A stretch of 64,000 bases of DNA from Bacteroidales bacterium (GTDB lineage Bacteria; Bacteroidota; Bacteroidia; Bacteroidales; UBA3824): positions 62,001 through 126,000 of the forward strand of contig JAFPZK010000084.1 in the NCBI GenBank assembly GCA_017417315.1. The letters run 5' to 3'. A model generated the notes under the pieces. That model did not search any database and was not told the DNA's origin. It was given only the letters and a program-made list of their open reading frames with translations. This document shows, one piece after another, positions 24,172 to 33,483 of the stretch; position 1 is the first letter of the stretch, and each line of letters starts with the position of its first letter. Made by a program: the position numbers and the translations under genes.

Positions 24172-25992
24172 ATGGATTTAAAAAGCAAGGTTAACACTAC
24201 CGGCCGTTTGATGGCGGCTGCACGCGGCTTGTGGCGTGCTAACGGTATGAGAAAAGAACATTTCGGCAAACCGATTATCGCTATTGCCAACTCTTTCACA
24301 CAGTTTGTCCCCGGACACGTTCATTTGGACGAATGTGCTAAAATCGTTAAACAAACCGTCGAAGACCTCGGCTGTTTCGCCGCTGAGTTCAACACCATCG
24401 CTATTGACGACGGTATCGCAATGGGACATGACGGAATGTTATATTCGCTGCCCTCTCGTGAAATAATCGCTGACAGCGTTGAATATATGTGTCAGGCTCA
24501 CAAAGCCGATGCCCTTATCTGCATTTCTAACTGCGACAAAATCACTCCCGGTATGCTAATGGCTGCAATGCGTTTGAACATTCCTACGGTTTTCGTTTCG
24601 GGCGGTCCTATGGAAGCCGGACGTTACAAAAACGGCAAAATAGACCTCATCGACGCAATGATTATGGGCGGCGACAACGGCGTTTCGGAAGAAGAACTTT
24701 CAAAAGTTGAAAAAATAGCATGTCCTACTTGCGGAAGTTGTTCGGGAATGTTTACGGCTAATTCTATGAACTGTCTTACAGAGGCTTTGGGATTGTCGTT
24801 ACCGGGCAACGGAACTATCGTCGCAACTCACAGAAACAGAGCAGAACTTTTCAAAAAAGCAGCAAAACGTGTCGTAGAACTCGCTTACAAATATTACAAC
24901 GACAACGATGATTCCATGCTCCCGAAAAACATTGCGACAAAGGCAGCTTTTTTAAATTCAATGGCTCTTGACATCGCAATGGGCGGCTCTACAAACACCG
25001 TTCTTCACCTTTTGGCGGTTGCAAAAGAGGCGGGCGTTGATTTCAAAATGAAAGATATTGACGAACTTTCACGCCGCGTTCCCTGTATTTGCAAAGTCGC
25101 TCCTAACACTCACGATTATCACATCGAAGAGGTTAACCGCGCAGGCGGCGTTCTCAACATCATGGGCGAACTCGCAAAAGCCAACCTTTTGGATTTATCT
25201 TGTAAGAGAATTGACGGTTTGACCCTCGGCGAGGCTGTTAAACAATACTCTATTTTGACGGACAACATTTCTGAAGACGTCAAAGACATTTACACTTCGG
25301 CGGCAAGCGGTGCAATCGGCTTGTTGAAAGTAGGTTGTCAGAACTCACGTTGGGAAACTCTTGACACCGACAGAGAAAAAGGTTGTATCAGAGACATTCA
25401 GCACGCTTATACGAAAGACGGCGGTATTGCAGTTCTTTTCGGAAACATCGCAAAAGACGGCTGCGTTGTTAAAACGGCAGGTGTCAGCGAAAAAATCTTT
25501 AAATTTTCCGGCACGGCAAAAGTTTATGACTCTCAGGAACAGGCTGTTGAAGCAATTCTCGGCGACAAAGTTCAGGCTGGAAACGTCGTTGTCATAAAAT
25601 ATGAAGGTCCAAAGGGAGGTCCCGGAATGCAGGAAATGCTTTATCCGACTTCATACTTGAAATCCAAACATTTAGGCGAAAAATGCGCGTTGATAACCGA
25701 CGGCAGATTTTCGGGCGGAACATCTGGCTTATCAGTAGGACACGTCAGCCCCGAAGCGGCTTCTCACGGCGAATTTGCGTTAATCGAAGACGGCGATGTC
25801 ATAGAATTTGACATTTTGAACCGCAGCGTTAACCTCAAAATTTCTGACGAGGAACTTGAAAACCGTCGTAAAAAAATGGATTCAGACCCCGAAGGTTATA
25901 AACCTAAACGCGACCGTAAAGTTTCAAAAGCGTTGCAACTCTATGCCGCTCACGCTTCAAGTGCGGACAAAGGCGCAGTAAGGGAACTTTAA
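24172..25992 (+). CDS. ilvD: dihydroxy-acid dehydratase
   Basis: 606 residues from ATG 24172 ([12 protein letters not shown]); the longer open frame from a TTG at 24118 covers the promoter and is discarded. IlvD dehydrates 2,3-dihydroxy-acids to 2-keto acids, the third step of valine and isoleucine synthesis, using an Fe-S cluster and Mg. Signature segments are [20 protein letters not shown] and [18 protein letters not shown], which carry the cluster cysteines, and [31 protein letters not shown] near the C terminus. The ilvB/ilvN genes for the preceding pathway lie 5 kb away on the other strand. A small membrane gene follows after 21 nt. Confidence 0.95.
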   Translation: MDLKSKVNTTGRLMAAARGLWRANGMRKEHFGKPIIAIANSFTQFVPGHVHLDECAKIVKQTVEDLGCFAAEFNTIAIDDGIAMGHDGMLYSLPSREIIADSVEYMCQAHKADALICISNCDKITPGMLMAAMRLNIPTVFVSGGPMEAGRYKNGKIDLIDAMIMGGDNGVSEEELSKVEKIACPTCGSCSGMFTANSMNCLTEALGLSLPGNGTIVATHRNRAELFKKAAKRVVELAYKYYNDNDDSMLPKNIATKAAFLNSMALDIAMGGSTNTVLHLLAVAKEAGVDFKMKDIDELSRRVPCICKVAPNTHDYHIEEVNRAGGVLNIMGELAKANLLDLSCKRIDGLTLGEAVKQYSILTDNISEDVKDIYTSAASGAIGLLKVGCQNSRWETLDTDREKGCIRDIQHAYTKDGGIAVLFGNIAKDGCVVKTAGVSEKIFKFSGTAKVYDSQEQAVEAILGDKVQAGNVVVIKYEGPKGGPGMQEMLYPTSYLKSKHLGEKCALITDGRFSGGTSGLSVGHVSPEAASHGEFALIEDGDVIEFDILNRSVNLKISDEELENRRKKMDSDPEGYKPKRDRKVSKALQLYAAHASSADKGAVREL

Positions 25993-26013
25993 AAAAAAGT
26001 CATAAAAAAAGAA

Positions 26014-26325
26014 ATGGAAATCCGTAAGAGACACTCTACAAGTATAAACAATTTTTTTGCGGGAGTCGGCATTGCTATTGCCGTCCCGCTGATTGTTTTT
26101 ATTTTTTATTGGTATCTAAAATTTTATCCGTCTGTCGGACTTATTGATTTAGTTACCGATAATCTTAAATTCAGTCAATTAATGCAGATAATCGCGGTTT
26201 GTGCTTTGCCCGACCCGCTGATTTTTTATTTTCTGTCGCAAAAACGTTACGACAATGCCTGCAAAGGTATGTTAGCCGTAATCATTGCGCTGCTTGTGAT
26301 AACGATTATAACAAAGTTCGTGTAA
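26014..26325 (+). CDS. small three-span membrane protein
   Basis: 103 residues with three hydrophobic segments (FFAGVGIAIAVPLIVFIFYW; LMQIIAVCALPDPLIFYFL; GMLAVIIALLVITIITKFV) and a basic N terminus. It is tightly packed, 21 nt after ilvD and 3 nt before the caspase-fold gene, so it probably belongs to the same transcript. No named family was recognised, although similar short membrane proteins are common in Bacteroidota. Confidence 0.75.
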   Translation: MEIRKRHSTSINNFFAGVGIAIAVPLIVFIFYWYLKFYPSVGLIDLVTDNLKFSQLMQIIAVCALPDPLIFYFLSQKRYDNACKGMLAVIIALLVITIITKFV

Positions 26326-26328
26326 AAA

Positions 26329-28200
26329 ATGTTAAGAACGCTTGCCGTAATACTTTTGGCTTTTGTCTTTAACTCCGTGCTTTCGGCTCAGGTGAAGGAA
26401 ACCGTCTTGAACGAAAACTTCACAGACAATCTCGCGGGCTGGCCGGAAGACATGAACGATGTTTATACGGCAAGCGTTAACAGCGGCGTTTACTACATCG
26501 AACACAAAAGAAATTACGGTTCTAAATGTTTTGACATTCCCTCGCAACTATATTTAGGAACCAATTATTTTATCGAACTCAAAAGCAAACTCACCGGCGG
26601 CGATGCTTCTAACGGAATAGGAATCGTTTGGGGCAAAAGCGATTTCGGATATTTTACGTTTGTGGTAACCGGCGACGGAAAATTTTACGCTCGAAAAATT
26701 CAAAAAGGCGAAAAAGGCGAATACGTTTTAGAACCTAAAAGTTCTCAACACGTCCAAAAAACGGGAAGCGTTAATACGATTCGCATTCAATACACCGAGG
26801 GCGAATGGATGTTTTTTATTAACGGTAAATATGTTGCGCATGTTCCGAGTCAAAAATATTTCGGCGACAATGCCGGCATAATTCTTTACGGCAGACAAAC
26901 GGCTCAGGTTTATAATTTCGGCATTTACGGCACTAAAAACTATGAACCGCTTTTGGGCTACAACGCCAAAATGAAGTTTTCGCATTGCAGCATTGACGAC
27001 AATGTTGACCCCTCGGGCGTACTTTTCGGCAACGGAGATTGCAGAATACAGCCGGGCGAGACAGTAAAACTGAACGTTACGCTAAGAAATCAAGGTTTTC
27101 AAAAAACGGGGAAACTTTTAGTAAACTTCTATGTCATAAGCGATTATGTAAAAATTCTGAATCAAAACGTTCCTCAAACGTTAAACGATGTTTCCCGTAG
27201 TCAAAGTCAAACGTTTGACCTGATTATCAAGGTTAACGAATACTGCAACCTCGACAACTTGAAATTCAAAATCGACATTACCGACGACAAAGAACGTTTG
27301 GCAGAAAGTCTTACGTTCACGATTCCGACACGGACATACATCACGCCCGCTAACAAAACCGACGATGATGGCATAACGTTTACGTTGTCCTTGCGCGAAA
27401 GCAATTCGGGCGACATCAACCGCGACTTTCCGATTACCACAAACAGTGGAAAAAGCACTTGCGCAGTTGTCATCGGCGTTGAAAGTTATTTGAGTTGTCC
27501 GAGAGCATTGTATGCACGAAACGACGCTCAAATTTTTTACAACTATTTGGTAAAAGTAGTAAACGTTCCGCGTCAAAACATAATTTACGTAACCGACAAA
27601 CAGGCAAACCGTTACCGTATCGGCAGAATTTTTTCGCCAGGCGGCGAACTCCATACGTTAATCGAAAACGGTGCAAGAAATGTCATTGTTTATTTTTCGG
27701 GACTCGGAATGACCTCGCCTAAAATGTCGCAACCCTACATGATGCTTTTTGACACCGAAGCCTCATCGCTTCTGAAAACCGGTTACGGTGTTTTGGAAAT
27801 GTACAACGCAATAACTTCAATGAAAACGATAAGTCTGATTTGCCTTTTTGAAAGCAATTTCAACGGATTTGACAGAGCCGGAAATTCGTTTTTACCGAAA
27901 ACTTCACAACAAAAAAGCGCGATTCAGTTTCCGAGTATCAAAAACGAAAGTACGTGTATGTTTTACGCTTCGGGCGGCTCTCAGTATAATCCCGTAGAAG
28001 AAACAACTTCGCACGGAATGTTCACGCATTATATCCTCTCTGCGTTAAAAAACTACGGCGAAAACCGTAAAACTCTTGACATGGAAAACCTTTATGAAAC
28101 GGTTTTCAGGGGAATGACAAAAAACGCCACACAAAAAAATTTAACCGTTTTTCCTAAAATGGATTGTTCGGGAAGATACGACATAAAACTTTTAAAATAG
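26329..28200 (+). CDS. secreted caspase-fold protein lacking the catalytic dyad
   Basis: 623 residues with a Sec signal (TLAVILLAFVFNSVLSAQ). Residues about 25-205 look like a laminin-G/concanavalin-type beta sandwich (NENFTDNLAGWPE), about 230-330 a CARDB-like adhesion domain (GDCRIQPGETVKLNVTLRNQG), and about 380-620 a peptidase C14 (caspase/metacaspase) fold: CAVVIGVESYLSCPRALYAR, YNYLVKVVNVPRQNIIYVTD, VIVYFSGLGM. The catalytic His of the SGHG motif is Leu here (L459), and the DxC motif with the nucleophile is replaced by CLFESNFNG. It should be proteolytically inactive and may act as a binding protein. The patatin-barrel gene follows 5 nt later. Confidence 0.8.
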   Translation: MLRTLAVILLAFVFNSVLSAQVKETVLNENFTDNLAGWPEDMNDVYTASVNSGVYYIEHKRNYGSKCFDIPSQLYLGTNYFIELKSKLTGGDASNGIGIVWGKSDFGYFTFVVTGDGKFYARKIQKGEKGEYVLEPKSSQHVQKTGSVNTIRIQYTEGEWMFFINGKYVAHVPSQKYFGDNAGIILYGRQTAQVYNFGIYGTKNYEPLLGYNAKMKFSHCSIDDNVDPSGVLFGNGDCRIQPGETVKLNVTLRNQGFQKTGKLLVNFYVISDYVKILNQNVPQTLNDVSRSQSQTFDLIIKVNEYCNLDNLKFKIDITDDKERLAESLTFTIPTRTYITPANKTDDDGITFTLSLRESNSGDINRDFPITTNSGKSTCAVVIGVESYLSCPRALYARNDAQIFYNYLVKVVNVPRQNIIYVTDKQANRYRIGRIFSPGGELHTLIENGARNVIVYFSGLGMTSPKMSQPYMMLFDTEASSLLKTGYGVLEMYNAITSMKTISLICLFESNFNGFDRAGNSFLPKTSQQKSAIQFPSIKNESTCMFYASGGSQYNPVEETTSHGMFTHYILSALKNYGENRKTLDMENLYETVFRGMTKNATQKNLTVFPKMDCSGRYDIKLLK

Positions 28201-28205
28201 AGAAA

Positions 28206-30521
28206 ATGAAAAAAACGCTACTTTTTTTAACCTTTTTATTTTTTTGGGTCAACGCCCTGCCGCAAAAAGTCGGTTTGGTATTAAGCGGCGGCGGTGCAAA
28301 AGGTCTGGCGCACATCGGAGTTTTAAAAGCCTTTGAAGAAAACGGCATTCCGATTGACTACATTACGGGAACGTCAATGGGTTCGATTATCGGTGCGCTG
28401 TATTCATGCGGTTACACAACCGACGAAATGACAGAATTATTTATGTCAGACAAGTTTAAGGCTTGGCTCAGCGGCATGACGGCAGAAAATCTTCGCTTTT
28501 TTTATAAAAACGACGACCCGACGGCCGTTTGGCTGAACCTGAGAATGAACGTTGATTCCGTCTTAAAAATTTATTTGCCGACCAACATAATTTCGTCCTA
28601 TCAAATGGATTTTGCATTTGAAGAGATAATGGGAAGAGCTGCGGCTGCGGCAAAATACAATTTTGATTCTCTGATGGTTCCTTTCAGATGTGTTGCCTCT
28701 GACGTTTATAAGAAAAAAACAGTTGTTTTCAACAGCGGACATTTAAGCACGGCAGTACGCTCTTCGATGGCTATTCCGCTGTATTTCAAGCCGATGATTT
28801 ATCAAGGAAGTCTGCTTTTTGACGGCGGAATTTATGACAACTGCCCTATTGACGTTATGGAAAAAGATTTTAATCCTAACATTATAATCGGCGTTCAGGT
28901 TTCCACAAACAACGAAAAGCCCAAAGAAGACGACCTTATGAGTCAAATCGAAAATATGGTCATGGACCCCAGCAATTATACGATAGAAAAAGAAAAGGGT
29001 ATGATGATAGTTCCTGATGTCCTAAACCACAGCACATTGGATTTTTCGCCAGTAGAAGACCTTATCAAACGCGGTTATGACGAGGCAATCGCAAAAATGG
29101 ACTCGGTTAAAAGACTGATTTCTAAGCGCGTTTCCAAAGAACAAATGGAAGAAAAACGCCGTAATTTCAAGGCAAAACTTCCCGAAATGATTTTCGACGA
29201 CGTGGTAATCAACGGTTTGAAACATGCTCACGCAAAATATATCGTATCCTCATTCGGCGACTTCAAAAACGACACAATCGGTCTTGACGGTATGAGAAAA
29301 GCGTTTTACAAGGTTGCCGCCGACAAAACGTTGGACAGAATTTATCCGACAACCACTTACGATGAAACCTCAGGCTATTACAGCCTCAATATGGAACTGA
29401 CAAAAAGTAAATCCATAAGCGCAAAAATCGGCGGCAATATCTCCACTGCCGCAAACTGCGAAGGTTTTGTCGGCGCGGAATATCTGTATTACGCTTATAT
29501 TCCGATAGAAACTACTGTCAACGGTTATTTCGGACGTTTTTACACCTCCGGCATGGCTAAGATGAAAGCACATTTTCCGAAACCGATGTTTTCTGTTGAA
29601 ACAGCCGTACAACTCAACCGTTACAATTATATGGAGGCTGACCCTGACATATTTTTTGTTGATACCCGTAGTCCCGTATCAATTAAGCACGACATGGAAT
29701 ACTACATAAATCTGATTACACCAGTTTCTATGGCGGGGAAAATAACGCTCGGACTTTCGACCGGAAGTTTTTCGGAGCAGTATTATATGTCGCCGTCTTT
29801 TAAATCCTCTGACAAACTCGACAAAACACAACTCGGATATTTCGGCACGCACATCACTTTTCAGCATCAAACCCTCAATCATGTTACGATGCCGGGAAAA
29901 GGAACTAACTTTTTGTTGAAATTCAAGTACACCAAAGCAGCAGAAAAATTTTTCCCCGGCTCGGATTTCACCGGTGACAAGAAAGATTTGAAAACCATAA
30001 ACCGCAATTTGTATGAAATTTATGCATTTTACGAAAACTATAATCTGCGTACAAAAAACAGCAAAATAGGTTTTCCGTTTTCCGTGGAGTTGAATTTGAG
30101 CAAGCACGATAGTTTGATGAACCCGATGGCAACGCTTCTTACAACAAACGCCTACCGTCCTACCGACTACACCAAGACGATGTTGTTTGAAGATTACAGG
30201 GCTTTGAAATACATCGGAGCAAGTTTGGGCGTAATGTATTATTTTTCTGACGATTTTACGTTCAGACTTTCGGGCTATGTATTTGAACCTTACAAGAAGG
30301 ATTTTTTGACGATTAACGGAAAAGGCAACCGCTTTGAACTCGTCAGAGAAGGTGATTTTGACGGTTTTAAATACTTTTTCAACGCAGCCCTTTCATATCA
30401 GACATTTATCGGTCCGATAGCGTTTACGGCACGTTATGAGCCGAAAGGCAAAAGTCATTTTTACTTTATGTTCAACATAGGTTTTATGCTCTACAACAAG
30501 AGTTGGTGGGATAGAAACTAA
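28206..30521 (+). CDS. patatin-like phospholipase with POTRA and outer-membrane barrel
   Basis: 771 residues from ATG 28206; the open frame upstream overlaps the previous gene and is not used. After the signal peptide comes a patatin domain (about 20-310) with the oxyanion loop SGGGAKGLAH, nucleophile S57 in GTSMG and catalytic D206 in DGGIYDN, all intact. A POTRA-like segment (about 335-400, FDDVVINGLKHAHAKYIV) leads to a long C-terminal Omp85-type beta barrel. This is the layout of PlpD-like (type Vd) proteins, so the lipase would be displayed on or released from the surface. It is the last gene of the ilvD-started run and ends at a strong terminator. Confidence 0.88.
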   Translation: MKKTLLFLTFLFFWVNALPQKVGLVLSGGGAKGLAHIGVLKAFEENGIPIDYITGTSMGSIIGALYSCGYTTDEMTELFMSDKFKAWLSGMTAENLRFFYKNDDPTAVWLNLRMNVDSVLKIYLPTNIISSYQMDFAFEEIMGRAAAAAKYNFDSLMVPFRCVASDVYKKKTVVFNSGHLSTAVRSSMAIPLYFKPMIYQGSLLFDGGIYDNCPIDVMEKDFNPNIIIGVQVSTNNEKPKEDDLMSQIENMVMDPSNYTIEKEKGMMIVPDVLNHSTLDFSPVEDLIKRGYDEAIAKMDSVKRLISKRVSKEQMEEKRRNFKAKLPEMIFDDVVINGLKHAHAKYIVSSFGDFKNDTIGLDGMRKAFYKVAADKTLDRIYPTTTYDETSGYYSLNMELTKSKSISAKIGGNISTAANCEGFVGAEYLYYAYIPIETTVNGYFGRFYTSGMAKMKAHFPKPMFSVETAVQLNRYNYMEADPDIFFVDTRSPVSIKHDMEYYINLITPVSMAGKITLGLSTGSFSEQYYMSPSFKSSDKLDKTQLGYFGTHITFQHQTLNHVTMPGKGTNFLLKFKYTKAAEKFFPGSDFTGDKKDLKTINRNLYEIYAFYENYNLRTKNSKIGFPFSVELNLSKHDSLMNPMATLLTTNAYRPTDYTKTMLFEDYRALKYIGASLGVMYYFSDDFTFRLSGYVFEPYKKDFLTINGKGNRFELVREGDFDGFKYFFNAALSYQTFIGPIAFTARYEPKGKSHFYFMFNIGFMLYNKSWWDRN

Positions 30522-30525
30522 CAAC

Positions 30526-30556
30526 AAAAAAAGCCGCGAAATTCGCGGCTTTTTTT
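30526..30556. terminator. bidirectional terminator between the patatin gene and ilvN
   Basis: A7GCCGCG (30526-30538) pairs with CGCGGCT7 (30544-30556) around AAATT, giving a GC core with a T run in both directions. It ends the plus-strand run and overlaps the ilvN stop codon at 30555 on the minus strand. Confidence 0.88.
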
Positions 30557-31133
30557 AGTTTTTAAGTTTCCAACTTCGTATTTTGTTTGACATTTCTGCT
30601 GCCTTGTTGAGTTCTTGAAGATAGTTTTCAAGTTCTTTCATCGGCTTTGTAACGGCAACCTGACCCGTACAAGCAAACTGCAAAATGCCATACGGTTTCA
30701 ACTGTTCAAAAAGTTTCAAGACTTCTTTTCGTGAACCCGTTTTTTCAACAATGATAAATTCTTTTTCGATGTCAAGGATTCTGAGGTTGAAATCCCTGAT
30801 TAAACCCTCCATAGGCGTTAAAATATTTGCCGTAGAAATCTTATAAAGAGCCAATTCCTGACTTACGACATCTTGTGCTTCGTAATAAAACGCCCTTAAA
30901 ACCTCCGTTAATTTTTCAATCTGATCGGCGGCTTTTTTCATCATTTCGGGAGTCGTTTTGGTAACGATAGTGTAACGGAAAATACCTTTTATTTCCGATT
31001 CCGAAGTCGTCAGAGAATCAATATTAAGATGTCTGCGGGTAAAAACTATCGTTATACGGTTCAAAAGTCCAACTTTGTCTTCCGTAAAAACAACAACCGT
31101 ATATTGCTTTATATTTTCGTCCTTTTCTTTCAT
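30555..31133 (-). CDS. ilvN: acetolactate synthase regulatory subunit (second pair)
   Basis: 192 residues. The N-terminal ACT domain (about 8-80; VVVFTEDKVGLLNRITIVFTRRHLNIDSLT) binds valine for feedback inhibition in the family. A second ACT-like half (about 95-170; ISTANILTPMEGLIRDF, FIIVEKTGSRKEVLKLFEQL) follows, as in long Bacteroidota subunits. It activates and regulates the catalytic chain encoded 6 nt upstream. It differs clearly in sequence from the first-pair subunit at 32946-33479 and has a longer C-terminal tail. Confidence 0.92.
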   Translation of the reverse strand: MKEKDENIKQYTVVVFTEDKVGLLNRITIVFTRRHLNIDSLTTSESEIKGIFRYTIVTKTTPEMMKKAADQIEKLTEVLRAFYYEAQDVVSQELALYKISTANILTPMEGLIRDFNLRILDIEKEFIIVEKTGSRKEVLKLFEQLKPYGILQFACTGQVAVTKPMKELENYLQELNKAAEMSNKIRSWKLKN

Positions 31134-31139
31134 TTTTGT

Positions 31140-32864
31140 CTAATCGTTACTTACTAATTTCATTTCGTCAACAGTGCTGCCCGGAGCAATAAACGGCATT
31201 ACTTTCATGTCTTTATCTACCATAATTTCAAGCAAATAAGGACCGTCAAAAGAAAGCATTTGCTGAATTGCCGGCTCTAAATCTTCTCTTAATTCTACCC
31301 TTTCGGCTTTTATTCCGTATGCTTTTGCAAGACATACAAAATCAGGATTTATCAAATCGGTTTCGCTGTAACGTTTGCCGTTGAACATATTTTGCCATTG
31401 TCTTACCATACCAAGAACGGAGTTGTTGAGAATCACCATTTTAACGGGAACTTTTTCTTGAATTATCGTTCCGAGTTCCTGTTCGTTCATCTGAAATCCG
31501 CCGTCGCCGGTAAACAATACAACGGGAAAATTTTTCATCTTATTAGTCTCAGGCATAAACTTTTGAGCAACGGCTGCTCCTACTGCTGCCGGAAGTCCGA
31601 ATCCCATTGTGCCGAGACCACCCGAAGTCAAAAACGTATTCGGGTGTTTAAATTTGTAATATCTTGCAGCAACCATTTGATTTTGACCGACATCCGTTAC
31701 AACAACGGCATCGCCGGAGGTCTTTCTTGATACAATGTCAACAGCCTCGCCCATTTGAATAAGCGGCAAATCAGAATGTGTATCTTTTTTGATGACCTGT
31801 TCTAATTCCATTTGATAGAATTTGTCGAACTCTTTGCGCCAACGGTTGTAAGTTTTTTTCTCGATTCTCGGTGTCAGATACGACAAAGCCGACTTCAAAT
31901 CTCCGTGAACAGACAAGTCTGCCGAAATAATTTTTCCGATTTCAGATTTATCAATTTCGATATGAAGAATTTTGGCTTTTGTGCCGTAGCCGGAAGTTTT
32001 ACCCGTTACCCTGTCAGAAAATCTCATACCGATAGCGATAATCAAATCGGCTTGATTTGTCAGCATATTAGAAGCATAACTGCCGTGCATTCCCAACATT
32101 CCGACATTAAGCGGGTGGTCTGACGGCAATGCCGACAAGCCCATCAACGTTGTGCCGAAAGGTATGCCTGATTTTTCAACAAACTCTTTGACGGCTTTTT
32201 CTGCGCGGGCAATCAACACGCCGTGTCCGATAAGGATAAGCGGTTTTTCGGCTGCGTTAATCATTTCGGCAGCCTTGTCGATAACCTCGCCCGGAATTTC
32301 AGGATAAGGAACGTAACTTCTTATAACAGGTGCTTTTTTGTAAACGAAATCCGTTGTTGAAGTCAAAGCATTTTTGGTGATTTCCAAAACCACAACGCCC
32401 GGACGTCCCGAAACGGCTATATAAAAGGCTTTTGCCATAGTTTCGGCAATATCCTCAGCCTTGGTAATCTGCGCACTCCATTTTGCAATCGGCATCGAAA
32501 GTCCGAAAACGTCAGTTTCCTGAAAAGCGTCCGTACCAAGAAAAGCACTTCCTACTTGTCCCGTTATGACAATAAGCGGAACGGAGTCCATATTAGCGTT
32601 AGCAATACCTGTGATAGCGTTAGTTGCGCCCGGTCCTGAGGTTACGATACACACGCCGGGTTTGCCGGTAACCTGTGCGTAAGCCTGAGCCTCATGAACG
32701 GCGGCTTGTTCATGACGGGCTAAAATATGATGAATTTTGTCTCTTTTGCCGTAAAGACTATCGTAAAGCGGTATTACCGTTCCGCCCGGATAACCGAAAA
32801 CAGTATCCTGTCCCTCTTCAATCAAAGAAAGTAATACGGCATCCGCACCTAAAACTTTTTCCAT
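31140..32864 (-). CDS. ilvB: acetolactate synthase catalytic subunit (second pair)
   Basis: 574 residues. It condenses two pyruvates, or pyruvate and 2-ketobutyrate, with thiamine diphosphate to begin valine/leucine and isoleucine synthesis. Marks are GYPGGTVIPLYDSLY, the catalytic Glu in ARHEQAAVHEAQAYA, TSGPGATNAITGIANA, QETDVFGLSMPIAKW and the cofactor motif GDGGFQMNEQELGTI with VILNN. It is preceded by an 81-nt gap holding a large hairpin just before the ATG, so this second pair may be expressed separately from the first. Confidence 0.94.
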   Translation of the reverse strand: MEKVLGADAVLLSLIEEGQDTVFGYPGGTVIPLYDSLYGKRDKIHHILARHEQAAVHEAQAYAQVTGKPGVCIVTSGPGATNAITGIANANMDSVPLIVITGQVGSAFLGTDAFQETDVFGLSMPIAKWSAQITKAEDIAETMAKAFYIAVSGRPGVVVLEITKNALTSTTDFVYKKAPVIRSYVPYPEIPGEVIDKAAEMINAAEKPLILIGHGVLIARAEKAVKEFVEKSGIPFGTTLMGLSALPSDHPLNVGMLGMHGSYASNMLTNQADLIIAIGMRFSDRVTGKTSGYGTKAKILHIEIDKSEIGKIISADLSVHGDLKSALSYLTPRIEKKTYNRWRKEFDKFYQMELEQVIKKDTHSDLPLIQMGEAVDIVSRKTSGDAVVVTDVGQNQMVAARYYKFKHPNTFLTSGGLGTMGFGLPAAVGAAVAQKFMPETNKMKNFPVVLFTGDGGFQMNEQELGTIIQEKVPVKMVILNNSVLGMVRQWQNMFNGKRYSETDLINPDFVCLAKAYGIKAERVELREDLEPAIQQMLSFDGPYLLEIMVDKDMKVMPFIAPGSTVDEMKLVSND

Positions 32865-32867
32865 TTT

Positions 32868-32918
32868 AAAAAAATTAAGTCTATATTTTTTTGCAAATTA
32901 ACAAAAAAATATAGACTT
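32868..32918 (-). promoter_or_regulatory. leader hairpin with T run before the second ilvB
   Basis: AAGTCTATATTTTTTTG (32877-32893 on the plus strand) is perfectly complementary to 32902-32918, a 17-bp stem with an 8-nt loop. On the minus strand it is followed at once by AATTTTTTT and then the ATG of ilvB. This is terminator-like, but it lies inside the ilv run, so it could attenuate expression of the second pair or hide its ribosome site. Confidence 0.6.
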
Positions 32919-32945
32919 CTGCAAATTTTTTCTAAAAAGATAAAA

Positions 32946-33479
32946 CTATTTTTCTTCTTGACGTTCCAAATCCAAAAGATAATCTTTGAGTTTTCCCATC
33001 GGACGTGTTACGATAACGCGCCCCGATTGAATAAACTCCCTGACGTCAAAATCAGATAATTGTGCCAAAAAGTCCTGAATGTCGTTCTGCGTACCAGTTT
33101 TTTCGATGACTAAAAATTCCGGCTCAACGGTGATAATCCGCGCCGAACTTTCACGAATCAGTTTTTCTAACGAATTGCCGCTTTTCAAACCCTCAGTTGA
33201 AATCTTAAACAGAGCAACTTCCATCGGAATTACTTGTTTTTCCTCGTACAAAAAGGCTTTTAAAACCTCAACTTGTTTTTCTATTGCCTTGCGTAAATGC
33301 TCAGCCTGAGCAAGCGAAGTATTTATCGTTATGACAAATGAGTGAACGCCCTCCTCCATTGACGGTGAGGTATTTAGGGATTCGATGTTAACTTTATGCC
33401 TTGTAAAAATTATCGAAATCCTGTTCAAAAGTCCGACATGATTTTCGGTATATATCAATAAAGTGTATTTCCGGTTCAT
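32946..33479 (-). CDS. ilvN: acetolactate synthase regulatory subunit (first pair)
   Basis: 177 residues with the ACT domain at the N terminus (YTLLIYTENHVGLLNRISIIFTRHKVNIESLN) and the C-terminal half (KISTEGLKSGNSLEKLIRES, LVIEKTGTQNDIQDFLAQL). It lies 4 nt after the first ilvB. Compared with the subunit at 30555-31133 it is shorter at both ends and the middle differs, so the duplication is old or the pairs came from different sources. Confidence 0.92.
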   Translation of the reverse strand: MNRKYTLLIYTENHVGLLNRISIIFTRHKVNIESLNTSPSMEEGVHSFVITINTSLAQAEHLRKAIEKQVEVLKAFLYEEKQVIPMEVALFKISTEGLKSGNSLEKLIRESSARIITVEPEFLVIEKTGTQNDIQDFLAQLSDFDVREFIQSGRVIVTRPMGKLKDYLLDLERQEEK

Positions 33480-33483
33480 TTTT

